Notes under the pieces: generated by a model | Seen by the model: only the letters and a program-made list of their open reading frames with translations | What the model was told of the DNA's origin: nothing | The model's database searches: none | Program-made: the position numbers and the translations under genes | In this document: piece after piece, positions 44,214 through 54,641 of the stretch | How positions within the stretch are numbered: position 1 is the first letter of the stretch | Layout of the letters: the number at the start of each line of letters is the position of its first letter | Assembly (NCBI RefSeq): GCF_009762795.1 | Contig: NZ_CP046400.1 | Coordinates: 3,201,501 to 3,265,500, forward strand | DNA: 64,000 nucleotides | Source of the DNA: Pseudodesulfovibrio cashew | GTDB lineage: Bacteria > Desulfobacterota > Desulfovibrionia > Desulfovibrionales > Desulfovibrionaceae | Direction of reading: 5' to 3'

Positions 44214-44264
44214 ATGCATAATCCCTGTAACCGACACGACTTTTGGTCTACGAGCCTCCGCTAG
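44214..44264 (+). CDS. possible leader peptide upstream of paaK
   Basis: A 16-residue frame ([16 protein letters not shown]) in the transcribed leader of paaK, before a hairpin and a terminator. Adjacent Phe and Trp codons would suit sensing of aromatic aminoacyl-tRNA. The ribosome site is poor, so this is tentative. Confidence 0.3.
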   Translation: MHNPCNRHDFWSTSLR

Positions 44265-44273
44265 GAAGCTCGT
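44250..44273 (+). promoter_or_regulatory. leader hairpin upstream of paaK
   Basis: ACGAGC (44250-44255) pairs with GCTCGT (44268-44273). The GAGCC in this arm can alternatively pair with GGCTC (44317-44321) in the terminator loop and stem, which would make the two structures exclusive. Confidence 0.45.
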
Positions 44274-44301
44274 GGAATTTCGTTACAGGACTCGCTGATA
44301 C

Positions 44302-44334
44302 AACCACGGGCTTCAGGGCTCCGTGGTTTTTTTT
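44302..44334 (+). promoter_or_regulatory. attenuator terminator before paaK
   Basis: Stem AACCACGG (44302-44309) with CCGTGGTT (44321-44328), then a run of T to 44334: a good intrinsic terminator. The only gene upstream (DUF547) is on the other strand, so it has no plus-strand gene to end. It lies 47 bases before the paaK ATG and would control read-through. Confidence 0.75.
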
Positions 44335-44380
44335 CTTGTACGTCAGAGGGCTGAGGGAAGGCCCGCAAGGAGGAGAGAGG

Positions 44381-45685
44381 ATGATCTACGATATTCAAAA
44401 CGAGACTCTGCCCAGGGAGGACCTGGAAAAACTGCAACTGCGGCGTCTCCAGGCCCTGTGCGAGCGGGTCTACGCCAACGTGCCCTTCTACCGCAGGAAA
44501 TTTGATGAAAAGGGCATCAAGCCTCAAGACATCAAATCCTTGAGGGACATCACCCTGCTCCCGTTCACGGTCAAGCAGGACCTGCGCGACCAGTATCCCT
44601 TCGGCATGTTCGCCGTGCCCAAGGACCAGATCGTGCGCATTCACTCCTCCTCAGGAACCACCGGCACCGCAACCGTGGTCGGCTACACCAAGCGCGACAT
44701 CGACAACTGGGGCGCGCTCATGGCCCGCTCCTTTGCCGCGTCCGGCGCCACCGCCGCCGACACCGTGCACAACGCCTATGGCTACGGGCTCTTTACCGGA
44801 GGCCTGGGTGCTCACTACGGAGCGGAAGCCCTGGGCGCCACGGTTGTCCCGGTATCGGGCGGAGCCACCCGCAGGCAGGTTACCCTGCTCAAGGACTTTG
44901 CCCCGGACGTCATCTGCTGCACGCCCTCCTACGCCCTGTTCCTGGCTGAAACCGGCGAGGAAATGGGGATCAACATCAAGGACCTTCCCCTGCGCATCGG
45001 CATCTTCGGAGCCGAGCCCTGGACCAACGAAATGCGCGTGGAAATCGAAAAACGACTCGGGATCACGGCCATCGACATCTACGGTCTGTCCGAAGTGATG
45101 GGCCCCGGAGTAGCCATCGAATGTGCCGAGGCCCAAGACGGCCTGCATATCCAGGAAGACCACTTCCTGGCCGAGACCATCGACCCGGTGTCCGGCGAAC
45201 CCGTAGGCCCGGGTGAAGAAGGCGAGCTGGTCTTCACCACCCTGACCAAGGAAGGCATCCCCCTGATCCGCTACCGCACCCGCGACCTGACAACACTGAA
45301 TACGGTGCCCTGCAAATGCGGCCGCACAACGGCCCGCATGAAGCGCGTCACAGGTCGCTCCGACGACATGCTGATCATTCGCGGCGTCAACGTCTTCCCG
45401 TCCCAGATCGAATCCATTCTCATCGAGACTGAGGGACTCACTCCGCATTACCAGCTCATAGTCGCACGTCAGGGCAACCTGGACACCCTGGAAGTCCAGG
45501 TCGAGGTCAATGAGTCCATCTTCTCGGACGAGATTAAGAATTTACAACGTGTGGAATCGAAGGTAATGAAGAACATCAAGGAATTCCTTGGCGTCACGGC
45601 CAAGGTGACCTTGGTCAACCCCAAGGAAATCGAGCGTTCCGTCGGCAAAGCCAAACGCATTGTCGACAAGCGAAACGAAGGATAA
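44381..45685 (+). CDS. paaK: phenylacetate-CoA ligase family protein
   Basis: A 434-residue adenylate-forming ligase. The ATP loop is [16 protein letters not shown], the adenylate motif is [12 protein letters not shown], the core Asp is in [10 protein letters not shown], and the C-terminal hinge is [24 protein letters not shown]. It activates phenylacetate or another aryl acid to its CoA thioester. In anaerobes of this kind it often works with indolepyruvate:ferredoxin oxidoreductase in aromatic amino acid use, but no iorAB is in this window. The ATG at 44381 has AGGAGAGAGG before it. It is followed by a double ACT-domain gene. Confidence 0.92.
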   Translation: MIYDIQNETLPREDLEKLQLRRLQALCERVYANVPFYRRKFDEKGIKPQDIKSLRDITLLPFTVKQDLRDQYPFGMFAVPKDQIVRIHSSSGTTGTATVVGYTKRDIDNWGALMARSFAASGATAADTVHNAYGYGLFTGGLGAHYGAEALGATVVPVSGGATRRQVTLLKDFAPDVICCTPSYALFLAETGEEMGINIKDLPLRIGIFGAEPWTNEMRVEIEKRLGITAIDIYGLSEVMGPGVAIECAEAQDGLHIQEDHFLAETIDPVSGEPVGPGEEGELVFTTLTKEGIPLIRYRTRDLTTLNTVPCKCGRTTARMKRVTGRSDDMLIIRGVNVFPSQIESILIETEGLTPHYQLIVARQGNLDTLEVQVEVNESIFSDEIKNLQRVESKVMKNIKEFLGVTAKVTLVNPKEIERSVGKAKRIVDKRNEG

Positions 45686-45710
45686 CCGAACATAATCCAA
45701 GGAGAAAACC

Positions 45711-46142
45711 ATGAAAGTAGATCAACTCTCCATATTTCTGGAAAACCGAGCGGGCCGCCTGGCCGAAGTGACCCGCCTTCTGGCTGAAGCGGAAGTCAAC
45801 ATCCGGGCCCTGTCCCTGGCCGACACCTCGGATTTCGGCATCCTGCGGCTGATCGTGTCCGACTTCGAAAAGGCCAAAGCCAAGCTCAAGGAAAATGGCT
45901 TCACCGTTGGCCGCACCTCTGTGGTGGCGGTCGAGGTTGCCGACTCCCCCGGCGGATTGCACAATATTCTCTCCATGTTGCAGGATGCCGGCATCAACGT
46001 CGAATACATGTATGCCTTTGTGCAGCAGTCTGGCGACTCCGCCGTGCTTATCCTGCGCTTTGATCGTACTGAGCAGGGCATCGAACTTCTCCAGAAGAAC
46101 AACATCACCATCATTCCGGGAGAAAAGCTCTACTCCATGTAG
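45711..46142 (+). CDS. tandem ACT-domain protein
   Basis: A 143-residue protein made of two ACT domains: [20 protein letters not shown] at the start and [29 protein letters not shown] in the second half. ACT domains bind amino acids. It follows paaK by 25 bases and probably senses the level of an aromatic amino acid or modulates the ligase. A strong terminator closes the pair. Confidence 0.88.
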   Translation: MKVDQLSIFLENRAGRLAEVTRLLAEAEVNIRALSLADTSDFGILRLIVSDFEKAKAKLKENGFTVGRTSVVAVEVADSPGGLHNILSMLQDAGINVEYMYAFVQQSGDSAVLILRFDRTEQGIELLQKNNITIIPGEKLYSM

Positions 46143-46167
46143 TCTATTGAAGTACCCGAATAGTAGC

Positions 46168-46206
46168 AGGGGCGGGAACCGATATCGGTTCCCGCCCCCT
46201 TTTTTA
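46168..46206 (+). terminator. terminator after paaK-ACT
   Basis: A self-complementary 33-base hairpin, AGGGGCGGGAACC with GGTTCCCGCCCCT around GATATC, followed by TTTTTT. Confidence 0.92.
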
Positions 46207-46289
46207 CCACTCCGGACGAAATGCGCGAAGCAGAGAAAACTGCATGTAGTGAATTTTCCACTCCATTGTTGCGCGCTAGCCGCAAAAAG

Positions 46290-46319
46290 CCTATGAAGCG
46301 CATAGGGTCAGCCTATAGG
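46290..46319. repeat. CCTAT/ATAGG dyads upstream of a binding-protein gene
   Basis: CCTAT (46290), ATAGG (46302) and CCTATAGG (46312-46319) form two nearby inverted repeats in the 285-base gap before the gene at 46428. They may be operator sites. I see no other feature in the gap apart from the paaK terminator. Confidence 0.3.
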
Positions 46320-46427
46320 GAGCAAAAAAGAGATGAACTGATGTCCTATCCTCTCCCCGGCACTCCTGCGACAATACCTGCACACATCCGAGCATGGCCG
46401 CAGAACATAGCGGCACAGGAATAAAGC

Positions 46428-47201
46428 ATGCCGAAAATCTTCCTCATCCCCACGCTGTTGCTTCTCTTGGCCACGCCAGTACTGGCGGAAGACGTTGTTC
46501 TGCTTTCAAACGAATACGCCCCATACGTGAATGTTGATCAGAACCACCCTGGATTTCTGACGGAACTGGTTGTGGCAGCTTTCAAGGAGGTGGGAGTAAA
46601 GGCACATGTTGAATTCCGTCCGTGGCGACGATGCGCCATGTTGGTGGAGTCCGGCTCCTACCTTGGGGCCTTTCCCTACGCGATCTCCAAAGAGCGGGAA
46701 AAATACGCATGGTTCTCCAACAGCATCTGGAGTTGCCGAAATGTTTTTTTCTATCTTAAAAAATCTTTTCCAGACTACGATTACACCAACCTAGAATCCA
46801 TGCGGAGCTACCTAATCGGCGGCACGTCAGGTAACTACTACGAAAAAGTCTTTCACAAAGTCGGTCTCCGGGTGGATTATGCGCCGGGAGAAGCCTCGGG
46901 ACTCTGGAAACTATGGGACCGACGCAATGACTTTTTTGCGGAAGACGAGTTGGTGGGATGGAGCTTGATCAGACGCATCTTCCCTGAGCAGCGAGAACGG
47001 TTTGCCTCCACCCCCACGCCCTGGCGCATCAATCCCCAACACCTCATGATTTCCAAGAAGTATCCCGGTTCACGAAAATTGCTGCAACGGTTCAACGAGG
47101 GCTTGAAAAAGATCAGAACAAACGGGACATTCCATATGATCCTCAGCCATTACATCGACCTGGACCAGCCATCAAACACCATCCGCTTCGAAAGCAAATA
47201 A
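46428..47201 (+). CDS. periplasmic solute-binding protein (SBP family 3)
   Basis: A 257-residue protein with a clear signal peptide (MPKIFLIPTLLLLLATPVLA, cleaved before EDVV). The mature part resembles family-3 periplasmic binding proteins (amino acids, opines): NHPGFLTELVVAAFKEVGVKAHVEFRPWRRC, FPYAISKEREKYAWFSN and FNEGLKKIRTNGTFHMIL. No permease or ATPase is adjacent, so it may serve a distant transporter or act as a sensor module. AGGA lies seven bases before the ATG. Confidence 0.85.
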   Translation: MPKIFLIPTLLLLLATPVLAEDVVLLSNEYAPYVNVDQNHPGFLTELVVAAFKEVGVKAHVEFRPWRRCAMLVESGSYLGAFPYAISKEREKYAWFSNSIWSCRNVFFYLKKSFPDYDYTNLESMRSYLIGGTSGNYYEKVFHKVGLRVDYAPGEASGLWKLWDRRNDFFAEDELVGWSLIRRIFPEQRERFASTPTPWRINPQHLMISKKYPGSRKLLQRFNEGLKKIRTNGTFHMILSHYIDLDQPSNTIRFESK

Positions 47202-47271
47202 TTGGCATCTCCCTCCCCATATTTTTCAGCAAACCTGTTGCCGAAAATTTCTCAGTACCGTATGAAATAGG

Positions 47272-47285
47272 AATCCGTACGGATT
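47272..47285. promoter_or_regulatory. 14-bp palindrome upstream of the Hpt gene
   Basis: AATCCGTACGGATT is a perfect palindrome 28 bases before the GTG start of the Hpt gene, in a position that could block or guide transcription. The regulator is not known. Confidence 0.35.
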
Positions 47286-47313
47286 AGAAAAAGAGGTACC
47301 GAGGGAGACGTCT

Positions 47314-47697
47314 GTGACGACTGCAGAAAGAACCAAAAACATCATGGAGCCGGTGGCAAGCGAGGTGATGGATTCCAAATTTCTGGAGTCCATGGCAGGC
47401 AAGCAATCCTTTCTGAAACGGATGTTCACGGTTTTCATTTCCCAGGAGCCCAAACGGTTGCGAGAAATCCGAAAGGCGCTGGAAGAGGGAAACGAAGAGC
47501 AACTCCGACACTTGGCCCATTCACTCAAGGGAGGTTCGGCAACCATGGGCGTCGCACGAGTGCGCGACTGTTGCCTCGCCCTGGAGAACGCGGCCAAGGC
47601 TCATGACCTGAAAGCCGCCGAGGCTCTAATCCCCAAGCTGGAAACGGAGATGCGTCGGGCCTACGCCTTCATGTTCAACTACCTGGACGAGCACTAG
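47314..47697 (+). CDS. stand-alone Hpt phosphotransfer protein
   Basis: A 127-residue histidine phosphotransfer protein. The phosphorylated His is in LAHSLKGGSATMGVARVRD, followed by helices of the four-helix bundle (CLALENAAKAHDLKAAEALI). It would pass phosphate between a hybrid kinase and a response regulator; neither is adjacent. The start is a GTG at 47314 with GAGGGAG upstream. Confidence 0.9.
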   Translation: MTTAERTKNIMEPVASEVMDSKFLESMAGKQSFLKRMFTVFISQEPKRLREIRKALEEGNEEQLRHLAHSLKGGSATMGVARVRDCCLALENAAKAHDLKAAEALIPKLETEMRRAYAFMFNYLDEH

Positions 47698-47720
47698 ACT
47701 CCGCTTACGAAACCCATTCG

Positions 47721-49079
47721 TCAGGCATCCGCTCTGAGCGGAGCCCGTCCCACGCCGGGCCAGACGCGAACCAGACCGAACGCGGCCCGTACAGACGTCC
47801 ACAGCGCGGTGGTCAACCAGACATAGACAAGAAGATGTTCGGGACGGACGGCCTCCAGGTACATGACGGCACCGCCTGCCATCAGCGACGCGGCCAGCAT
47901 GGCGTTTCGCAGATAGCGAAAATCGCCGGTTCCCCAGTGAATGCCGTCGGTCGCAAAGGAAAGCGCTCCGACGGGCTGGCTCAAAGAGACCACTAGCCAG
48001 GCAGGACCGAAAACAGCCATGGCCGAAGGAGGAACCAGCAGCCACGCCACTCCGGCCTCCCCCAGAAGCATGGCACCGCACAGGACCACCCCGGTTGCCA
48101 GACTCCAGAGACAGACGCTTCTCGCCACTCGCCGAGCGAGAGCCCTGTCTCCCGCACCTAGAAAATAGCCTACGAGGCTCTGCCCGCTAATGGCGAAGGC
48201 ATCCAGAAACAGAGCTGAAAACAAAAAGAACTGCCGAATTGCCTGATAGGCGGCGCCCTCATCGGCCCCGGCCTTGTTGGCAACCCGCGTACACAGAGCC
48301 AAAAAGACCAAAAGCGAACCAGTTCGCACAAAGAGGTCCCCGCCGATCTTCATCAGTCTCGCCACGCCCGCACCGCGTATATCCATGGTCAGACCGAGGC
48401 GTTTCTTGACCACGGCCAGAGTCCAGATCGCACCGATCCACTGACTCGCCGTGCTGGCTATTGCCGCACCGGCCACGCCCATGGGAGCCACAGGCCCTGC
48501 CCCGAAGATGAGCCACCAATCAAGCAGGACGTTGACCAGGTTGATTCCAACGGCCACGAAAAGGGGCGTACGCATATCCTGGACACCCCGGAGTGCCCCG
48601 AAACAGGCAAGAGTTACCAGCACGGCGGGCGCGCCTAACAATCGATAGTACATGTATTGACAGGCAAGATCGTTCACCGCGCCTTCACCGCCAAGCAATG
48701 CTGCGATGGGACTCAGCACGGGCAAGGCCGCCAGCATCAGAATGACGCCTATGCCCGTAGCCATGGCGGCAGCCAAAGAGACCACCTTCACGGCCCGCTC
48801 GTGATGTCCGCCGCCAACAGCCTGGGCCACTTCCGTCTGGGTTCCGATACCGAGAAACGTGAAGGCCCAAAAAATGGATGAAAAGGCCACCGTCCCGACC
48901 CCCAGCGCGGCCACGGGTTCCGAACCGGACAAACGTGCCACGAAAGCCGTATCCGCCAAGCCGGTGAGAGGTTCGGCCACAAGGGAAAACAATACCGGCA
49001 ACGCCAGACCGAGCAGCGTCCTGTTAGGCCTGCGCACAAAAGGATGTTCTCTCGACTCTTCCGAAACTCTCTTGTTCAT
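47721..49079 (-). CDS. MATE family efflux transporter (DinF-like)
   Basis: A 452-residue membrane protein with about 12 helices. The MATE pattern is present in both halves: LPVLFSLVAEPLTGLADTAFVARLSG at the start, and LFLDAFAISGQSLVGYFLGAGD in the second half. It should export organic cations or similar compounds in exchange for Na+ or H+. The substrate is unknown. It diverges from the cardiolipin synthase gene and converges with the Hpt gene. Confidence 0.9.
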   Translation of the reverse strand: MNKRVSEESREHPFVRRPNRTLLGLALPVLFSLVAEPLTGLADTAFVARLSGSEPVAALGVGTVAFSSIFWAFTFLGIGTQTEVAQAVGGGHHERAVKVVSLAAAMATGIGVILMLAALPVLSPIAALLGGEGAVNDLACQYMYYRLLGAPAVLVTLACFGALRGVQDMRTPLFVAVGINLVNVLLDWWLIFGAGPVAPMGVAGAAIASTASQWIGAIWTLAVVKKRLGLTMDIRGAGVARLMKIGGDLFVRTGSLLVFLALCTRVANKAGADEGAAYQAIRQFFLFSALFLDAFAISGQSLVGYFLGAGDRALARRVARSVCLWSLATGVVLCGAMLLGEAGVAWLLVPPSAMAVFGPAWLVVSLSQPVGALSFATDGIHWGTGDFRYLRNAMLAASLMAGGAVMYLEAVRPEHLLVYVWLTTALWTSVRAAFGLVRVWPGVGRAPLRADA

Positions 49080-49176
49080 TCAATCTCTCCCGTTCAGGGG
49101 AAAGAGAGATCACATATCTTCAGTAACGGCAAGAGAGTATATTCCGCTCACCATTTTTTTCTGTTATTTATCAGCC

Positions 49177-50622
49177 ATGTTCGAAACAGACATCCACTTC
49201 CTGCTTTCGGCTCTCAGCGCCGCCTACACTGTCATAGAAATAACCGCCATCATCAACGCGGTTTTCGCCGTGCGAGATACGCGGACACCACAAGGGGCCG
49301 TAGCATGGGCCATCTCCCTCGTTACGTTTCCTGTCTTGACGCTGCCCCTGTACTGGGTATTCGGGCGGCGCAAATTCCACGGATACGTGGATGTCATGCG
49401 CGAGGGCGAGGAACGCTTCCGGGAGTTGGTGGGCGACGACCATCCCCTGCCAGCCATAAAACGGCTTTCGGAACGACGGAATCCCCACTTGCCGCGTTGT
49501 GCCTTCGAAACTCTGGCAGGCATTCCCTTCATGGAAGGCAACTCTCTGGAATTGCTCGAGGATGGCAAGGCTACCTTCGATGCCATTTTCAAGGCAGTAG
49601 AAAGCGCTGAGCACTACATCTTCCTCCAATTCTTCATTGTCCACGATGACGGACTGGGCAGAAGCCTCAAAGACCTGCTCCTACGGAAAGCCCGGCAGGG
49701 AATCCGTATCCACTTCCTGTATGATGAGATCGGCTGCCACGACACTCCCGCCGCCTACTGGGAAGAGTTGCGGTCAAGCGGCGTCCAAGCCCACCCCTTC
49801 CATACCACGCGGGGATGGGGCAACAGGTTGCAGCTCAATTTCCGAAACCACCGCAAAATAGTAGTCGTGGACGGACACACCGCCTTTGTGGGCGGGCACA
49901 ACGTGGGAGACGAATACCTCGGCATAACAAAGAAATTTAACGGGTGGCGCGACACGCACCTGCGCATCAGCGGCCCGGCTCTGCTGGGAGTGCGCATGAG
50001 TTTTGCCCGAGACTGGTACTGGGCCACAGGTGAGATGCTGGAGTTGGACATGACCGTGCCCCCGGTGGCAGGTGATGCCGACGTACTGACTCTGGCCACG
50101 GGGCCCGCCGACGAACTGGAATCCTGCTCTCTCATGTTCATCCGCGCCATCAACGCGGCCCGCAAGCGGTTCTGGATCGCCAGTCCCTACTACGTACCGG
50201 ACAGCGCAGTGACCAAGGCACTTCAACTGGCGGCCATGCGCGGCGTGGATATCCGCATCATGCTCCCGGAAAAGGCTGACCATCTACTCGTCTACCTGGC
50301 CGGTTACGCCTGTCTCCACGACCTGGATATTCCCGGTATCCGCGTTTACCGCTACAATCAGGGATTCCTGCACCAAAAGGTCTTTCTTGCGGACAACACC
50401 CTGGCTGGAGTGGGCACCGCCAACCTGGACAACCGTTCCTTCCGCCTCAACTTCGAACTGACCATGCTCGTGGAGAACGCTGCCTTCAATCGGCAGATCA
50501 AGGAGATGCTCGAACGGGATTTCGCCCGCTGTGAGGAAACGGATACCAAGGAATATGATCGAAAGAACATCGTCTATCAGACTGCAGTCAAGTGCGCCCG
50601 CCTGCTCTCTCCCATTCTGTGA
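49177..50622 (+). CDS. cls: cardiolipin synthase
   Basis: A 481-residue phospholipase-D-superfamily enzyme that joins phosphatidylglycerols to cardiolipin. Two N-terminal membrane segments (AAYTVIEITAIINAVFAV and AVAWAISLVTFPVLTLPLYWVFG) precede two HKD sites: NHRKIVVVDGHTAFVGG and LHQKVFLADNTLAGVGTANLDNRS. The ATG at 49177 matches the family start (MFETDIHFLL) although its ribosome site is weak. Confidence 0.92.
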   Translation: MFETDIHFLLSALSAAYTVIEITAIINAVFAVRDTRTPQGAVAWAISLVTFPVLTLPLYWVFGRRKFHGYVDVMREGEERFRELVGDDHPLPAIKRLSERRNPHLPRCAFETLAGIPFMEGNSLELLEDGKATFDAIFKAVESAEHYIFLQFFIVHDDGLGRSLKDLLLRKARQGIRIHFLYDEIGCHDTPAAYWEELRSSGVQAHPFHTTRGWGNRLQLNFRNHRKIVVVDGHTAFVGGHNVGDEYLGITKKFNGWRDTHLRISGPALLGVRMSFARDWYWATGEMLELDMTVPPVAGDADVLTLATGPADELESCSLMFIRAINAARKRFWIASPYYVPDSAVTKALQLAAMRGVDIRIMLPEKADHLLVYLAGYACLHDLDIPGIRVYRYNQGFLHQKVFLADNTLAGVGTANLDNRSFRLNFELTMLVENAAFNRQIKEMLERDFARCEETDTKEYDRKNIVYQTAVKCARLLSPIL

Positions 50623-50693
50623 TTTCTTACTCTAGAAATAACCGGCTCAAATAAGAGACACCGCTTTCGAAGAAATAGTATTCAACAAAAAAG

Positions 50694-50720
50694 AGGCTCC
50701 CTACGGGAGCCCCTTTTCTC
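50694..50720. terminator. terminator between cls and dapB
   Basis: GGCTCC (from 50695) pairs with GGAGCC (to 50711), with A-rich sequence on the left and CTTTTCTC on the right. The two genes converge. Confidence 0.75.
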
Positions 50721-50739
50721 TTGTCAGTATTAAATTCGC

Positions 50740-51519
50740 CTAGAAGATGTCAGCCATGGCGTAGAGCTTGCCCGGCTTCTGCTGCGCCAACCACTTGGCC
50801 GCACGCAACGCGCCGGAGGCAAAAGTCTCTCGCGAGTGGGCACGGTGAGTGACTTCAATCCTCTCCCCCGGACCGAAGAAGAACATGGTGTGGTCGCCGA
50901 CCACGTCGCCGCCGCGCAGGGTCTGGACACCAATCTCCTTCTTCGGGCGCTCGCCGATAATGCCGTCGCGACAGTGCTTCTTGACCTCGTCATAGTCCCA
51001 GCCACGGGCTTCGGCCAGACACTGGGCCAGCTTGAGGGCTGTTCCGCTGGGCGAGTCCTTCTTCATCTTGTGATGGGTCTCGACCATCTCCATGTCATAT
51101 GCTTCGCCCAGAGCCTGAACCAGATCGGGCAGGATCTTGAGCAGGACGTTGACGCCCACGGACATGTTCGGAGCCCAGAAGATGGGAACCTCCTTGGCCG
51201 ATTCAGCCAGTTCGGCCTGCTGCTCCTTGTTCAGGCCGGTAGTGCCGATGACGATGGGATTGCCGTTCTTGGCCGCCACCTTGGCCGAGGCCACAGAGGA
51301 CTCGGGGGACGTGAAGTCAATAACCACGGCACCGGGCACCTCCGGGAGAAGCTCCTCCAGGCAGTCCGAAGCGGTGCAGCCGTCAAAATCGATGCCCCCG
51401 GCGTTGCCCTTGCGCTCGCACGCGCCCACCAGGTTAAGTTCATCGTCAGCCAAAGTCAGGTTGACCAGCGTGTTGCCCATGCGCCCCTTGGCGCCCAAAA
51501 TCACGATATTTGTCGTCAT
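50740..51519 (-). CDS. dapB: 4-hydroxy-tetrahydrodipicolinate reductase
   Basis: A 259-residue NAD(P)H enzyme of lysine/diaminopimelate synthesis. The nucleotide loop is [14 protein letters not shown], followed by IVIGTTGL, and the catalytic motif is [16 protein letters not shown]. Length is typical. It lies 24 bases downstream of ligA on the same strand. Confidence 0.94.
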   Translation of the reverse strand: MTTNIVILGAKGRMGNTLVNLTLADDELNLVGACERKGNAGGIDFDGCTASDCLEELLPEVPGAVVIDFTSPESSVASAKVAAKNGNPIVIGTTGLNKEQQAELAESAKEVPIFWAPNMSVGVNVLLKILPDLVQALGEAYDMEMVETHHKMKKDSPSGTALKLAQCLAEARGWDYDEVKKHCRDGIIGERPKKEIGVQTLRGGDVVGDHTMFFFGPGERIEVTHRAHSRETFASGALRAAKWLAQQKPGKLYAMADIF

Positions 51520-51543
51520 TGCATACTCCTGCTTGTTAAATAT

Positions 51544-53601
<2,058 letters not shown>

Positions 53602-54636
53602 TTAAAGTATTGCCTTGATCTCGCTCAGGTTGGTCTTCTTGCCCACCGCCAGCAGGGTGTCCCCGGCATGGATGACTTCCTTGGGGCCGGGGTTGAAGAC
53701 CATCTCCCCGTTGGCCTGCTTGATGGCGATGATGATCAGGTTGAAACGCGGGCGAATCTTGGAGTCGATGAGGTCCAGGCCGCACAGTTCGGACTCGGCG
53801 GTAACGGCGAGCTCCTCCATCTGCAGGTCGATGCCTCCGCGAACGGCCAGTTCGATGAAGTTGGTCACCGTGGGACGAAGCACGTTCTGGGCCATACGCA
53901 ATCCGCCGATGAAGTGAGGCAGGACCACACGATTGGCCCCAGCCAGTTCCAACCGTGAAATATGCGTCTTGTCTCCGGCGCGGGCGACGATGGTAATATC
54001 CGGGTTAAGCTGGCGGGCTGTCAGGGTCACGTAGACGTTGGCGGCCTCGCTGGTCAGGGCGGAGATGAGCGACTTGGCGTGAAGCAGGCCTGCCGCCAAA
54101 AGGGTCTCATCGCTGGTGGCATCGCCTTCAATGCACAGAATCCCGTCCTGCTCCAGCTTGTCGATCAGGTCAGGGTCCTGTTCGATGACGACCACGGCAT
54201 GTCCCTCGTTCATGATCTCCTGAACCACGATGGTGCCGATTCGCCCATAGCCACAAATGATAAAATGATTTCGCAGCTTACTGATTTCTTTGAGCATCTT
54301 GTGCTTACCCCACATTATTTGCAAACGCCCGTCGATGAGCAGTTGAGCGAACGCACCGGCAATATAGACGAAACCGCCCACGCCACCCATGATCAGGAAG
54401 GCCGTGAAAAGCCGCCCTGCCTCGGAGAGCTGGTTGACCTCCATGTAGCCGACGGTGGAAAGAGTGATGACCACCATGTAAAACGAACTGACAAAATCCC
54501 AGTCCTCATAGCCCATGTAAAAGGCGATCCCGATCAGGAAGACGATGAACAGATATACGACGCCGAGGACGACACTCCAGAAAGACCCGAGTTTCGCCCT
54601 CAGCCTGAGCATCCGTCTGTGAAACACATCGCCCAT
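53602..54636 (-). CDS. potassium channel protein with RCK domains
   Basis: A 344-residue two-helix channel. The pore loop is TLSTVGYMEV; the usual TVGYGD filter is here TVGYME. Two flanking helices (about 17-40 and 75-98) precede an RCK_N/TrkA-N domain (HFIICGYGRIGTIVVQEI, NAD/nucleotide loop) and a TrkA_C domain at the end. It resembles MthK/GsuK-type ligand-gated channels. It is downstream of uvrB by 5 bases. Confidence 0.88.
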   Translation of the reverse strand: MGDVFHRRMLRLRAKLGSFWSVVLGVVYLFIVFLIGIAFYMGYEDWDFVSSFYMVVITLSTVGYMEVNQLSEAGRLFTAFLIMGGVGGFVYIAGAFAQLLIDGRLQIMWGKHKMLKEISKLRNHFIICGYGRIGTIVVQEIMNEGHAVVVIEQDPDLIDKLEQDGILCIEGDATSDETLLAAGLLHAKSLISALTSEAANVYVTLTARQLNPDITIVARAGDKTHISRLELAGANRVVLPHFIGGLRMAQNVLRPTVTNFIELAVRGGIDLQMEELAVTAESELCGLDLIDSKIRPRFNLIIIAIKQANGEMVFNPGPKEVIHAGDTLLAVGKKTNLSEIKAIL

Positions 54637-54641
54637 ATCCC

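Noticed and set aside
46221-46424. A 67-codon plus-strand frame just before the solute-binding-protein gene
   Set aside because: No family resemblance and no ribosome site at its first ATG. It covers the CCTAT/ATAGG dyads. A shorter version from 46341 cannot be excluded but is unsupported.
47222-47262. Possible sigma-28 promoter before the Hpt gene (GCCGAAAA at about 47240)
   Set aside because: No TAAA at the required 15-base distance upstream.
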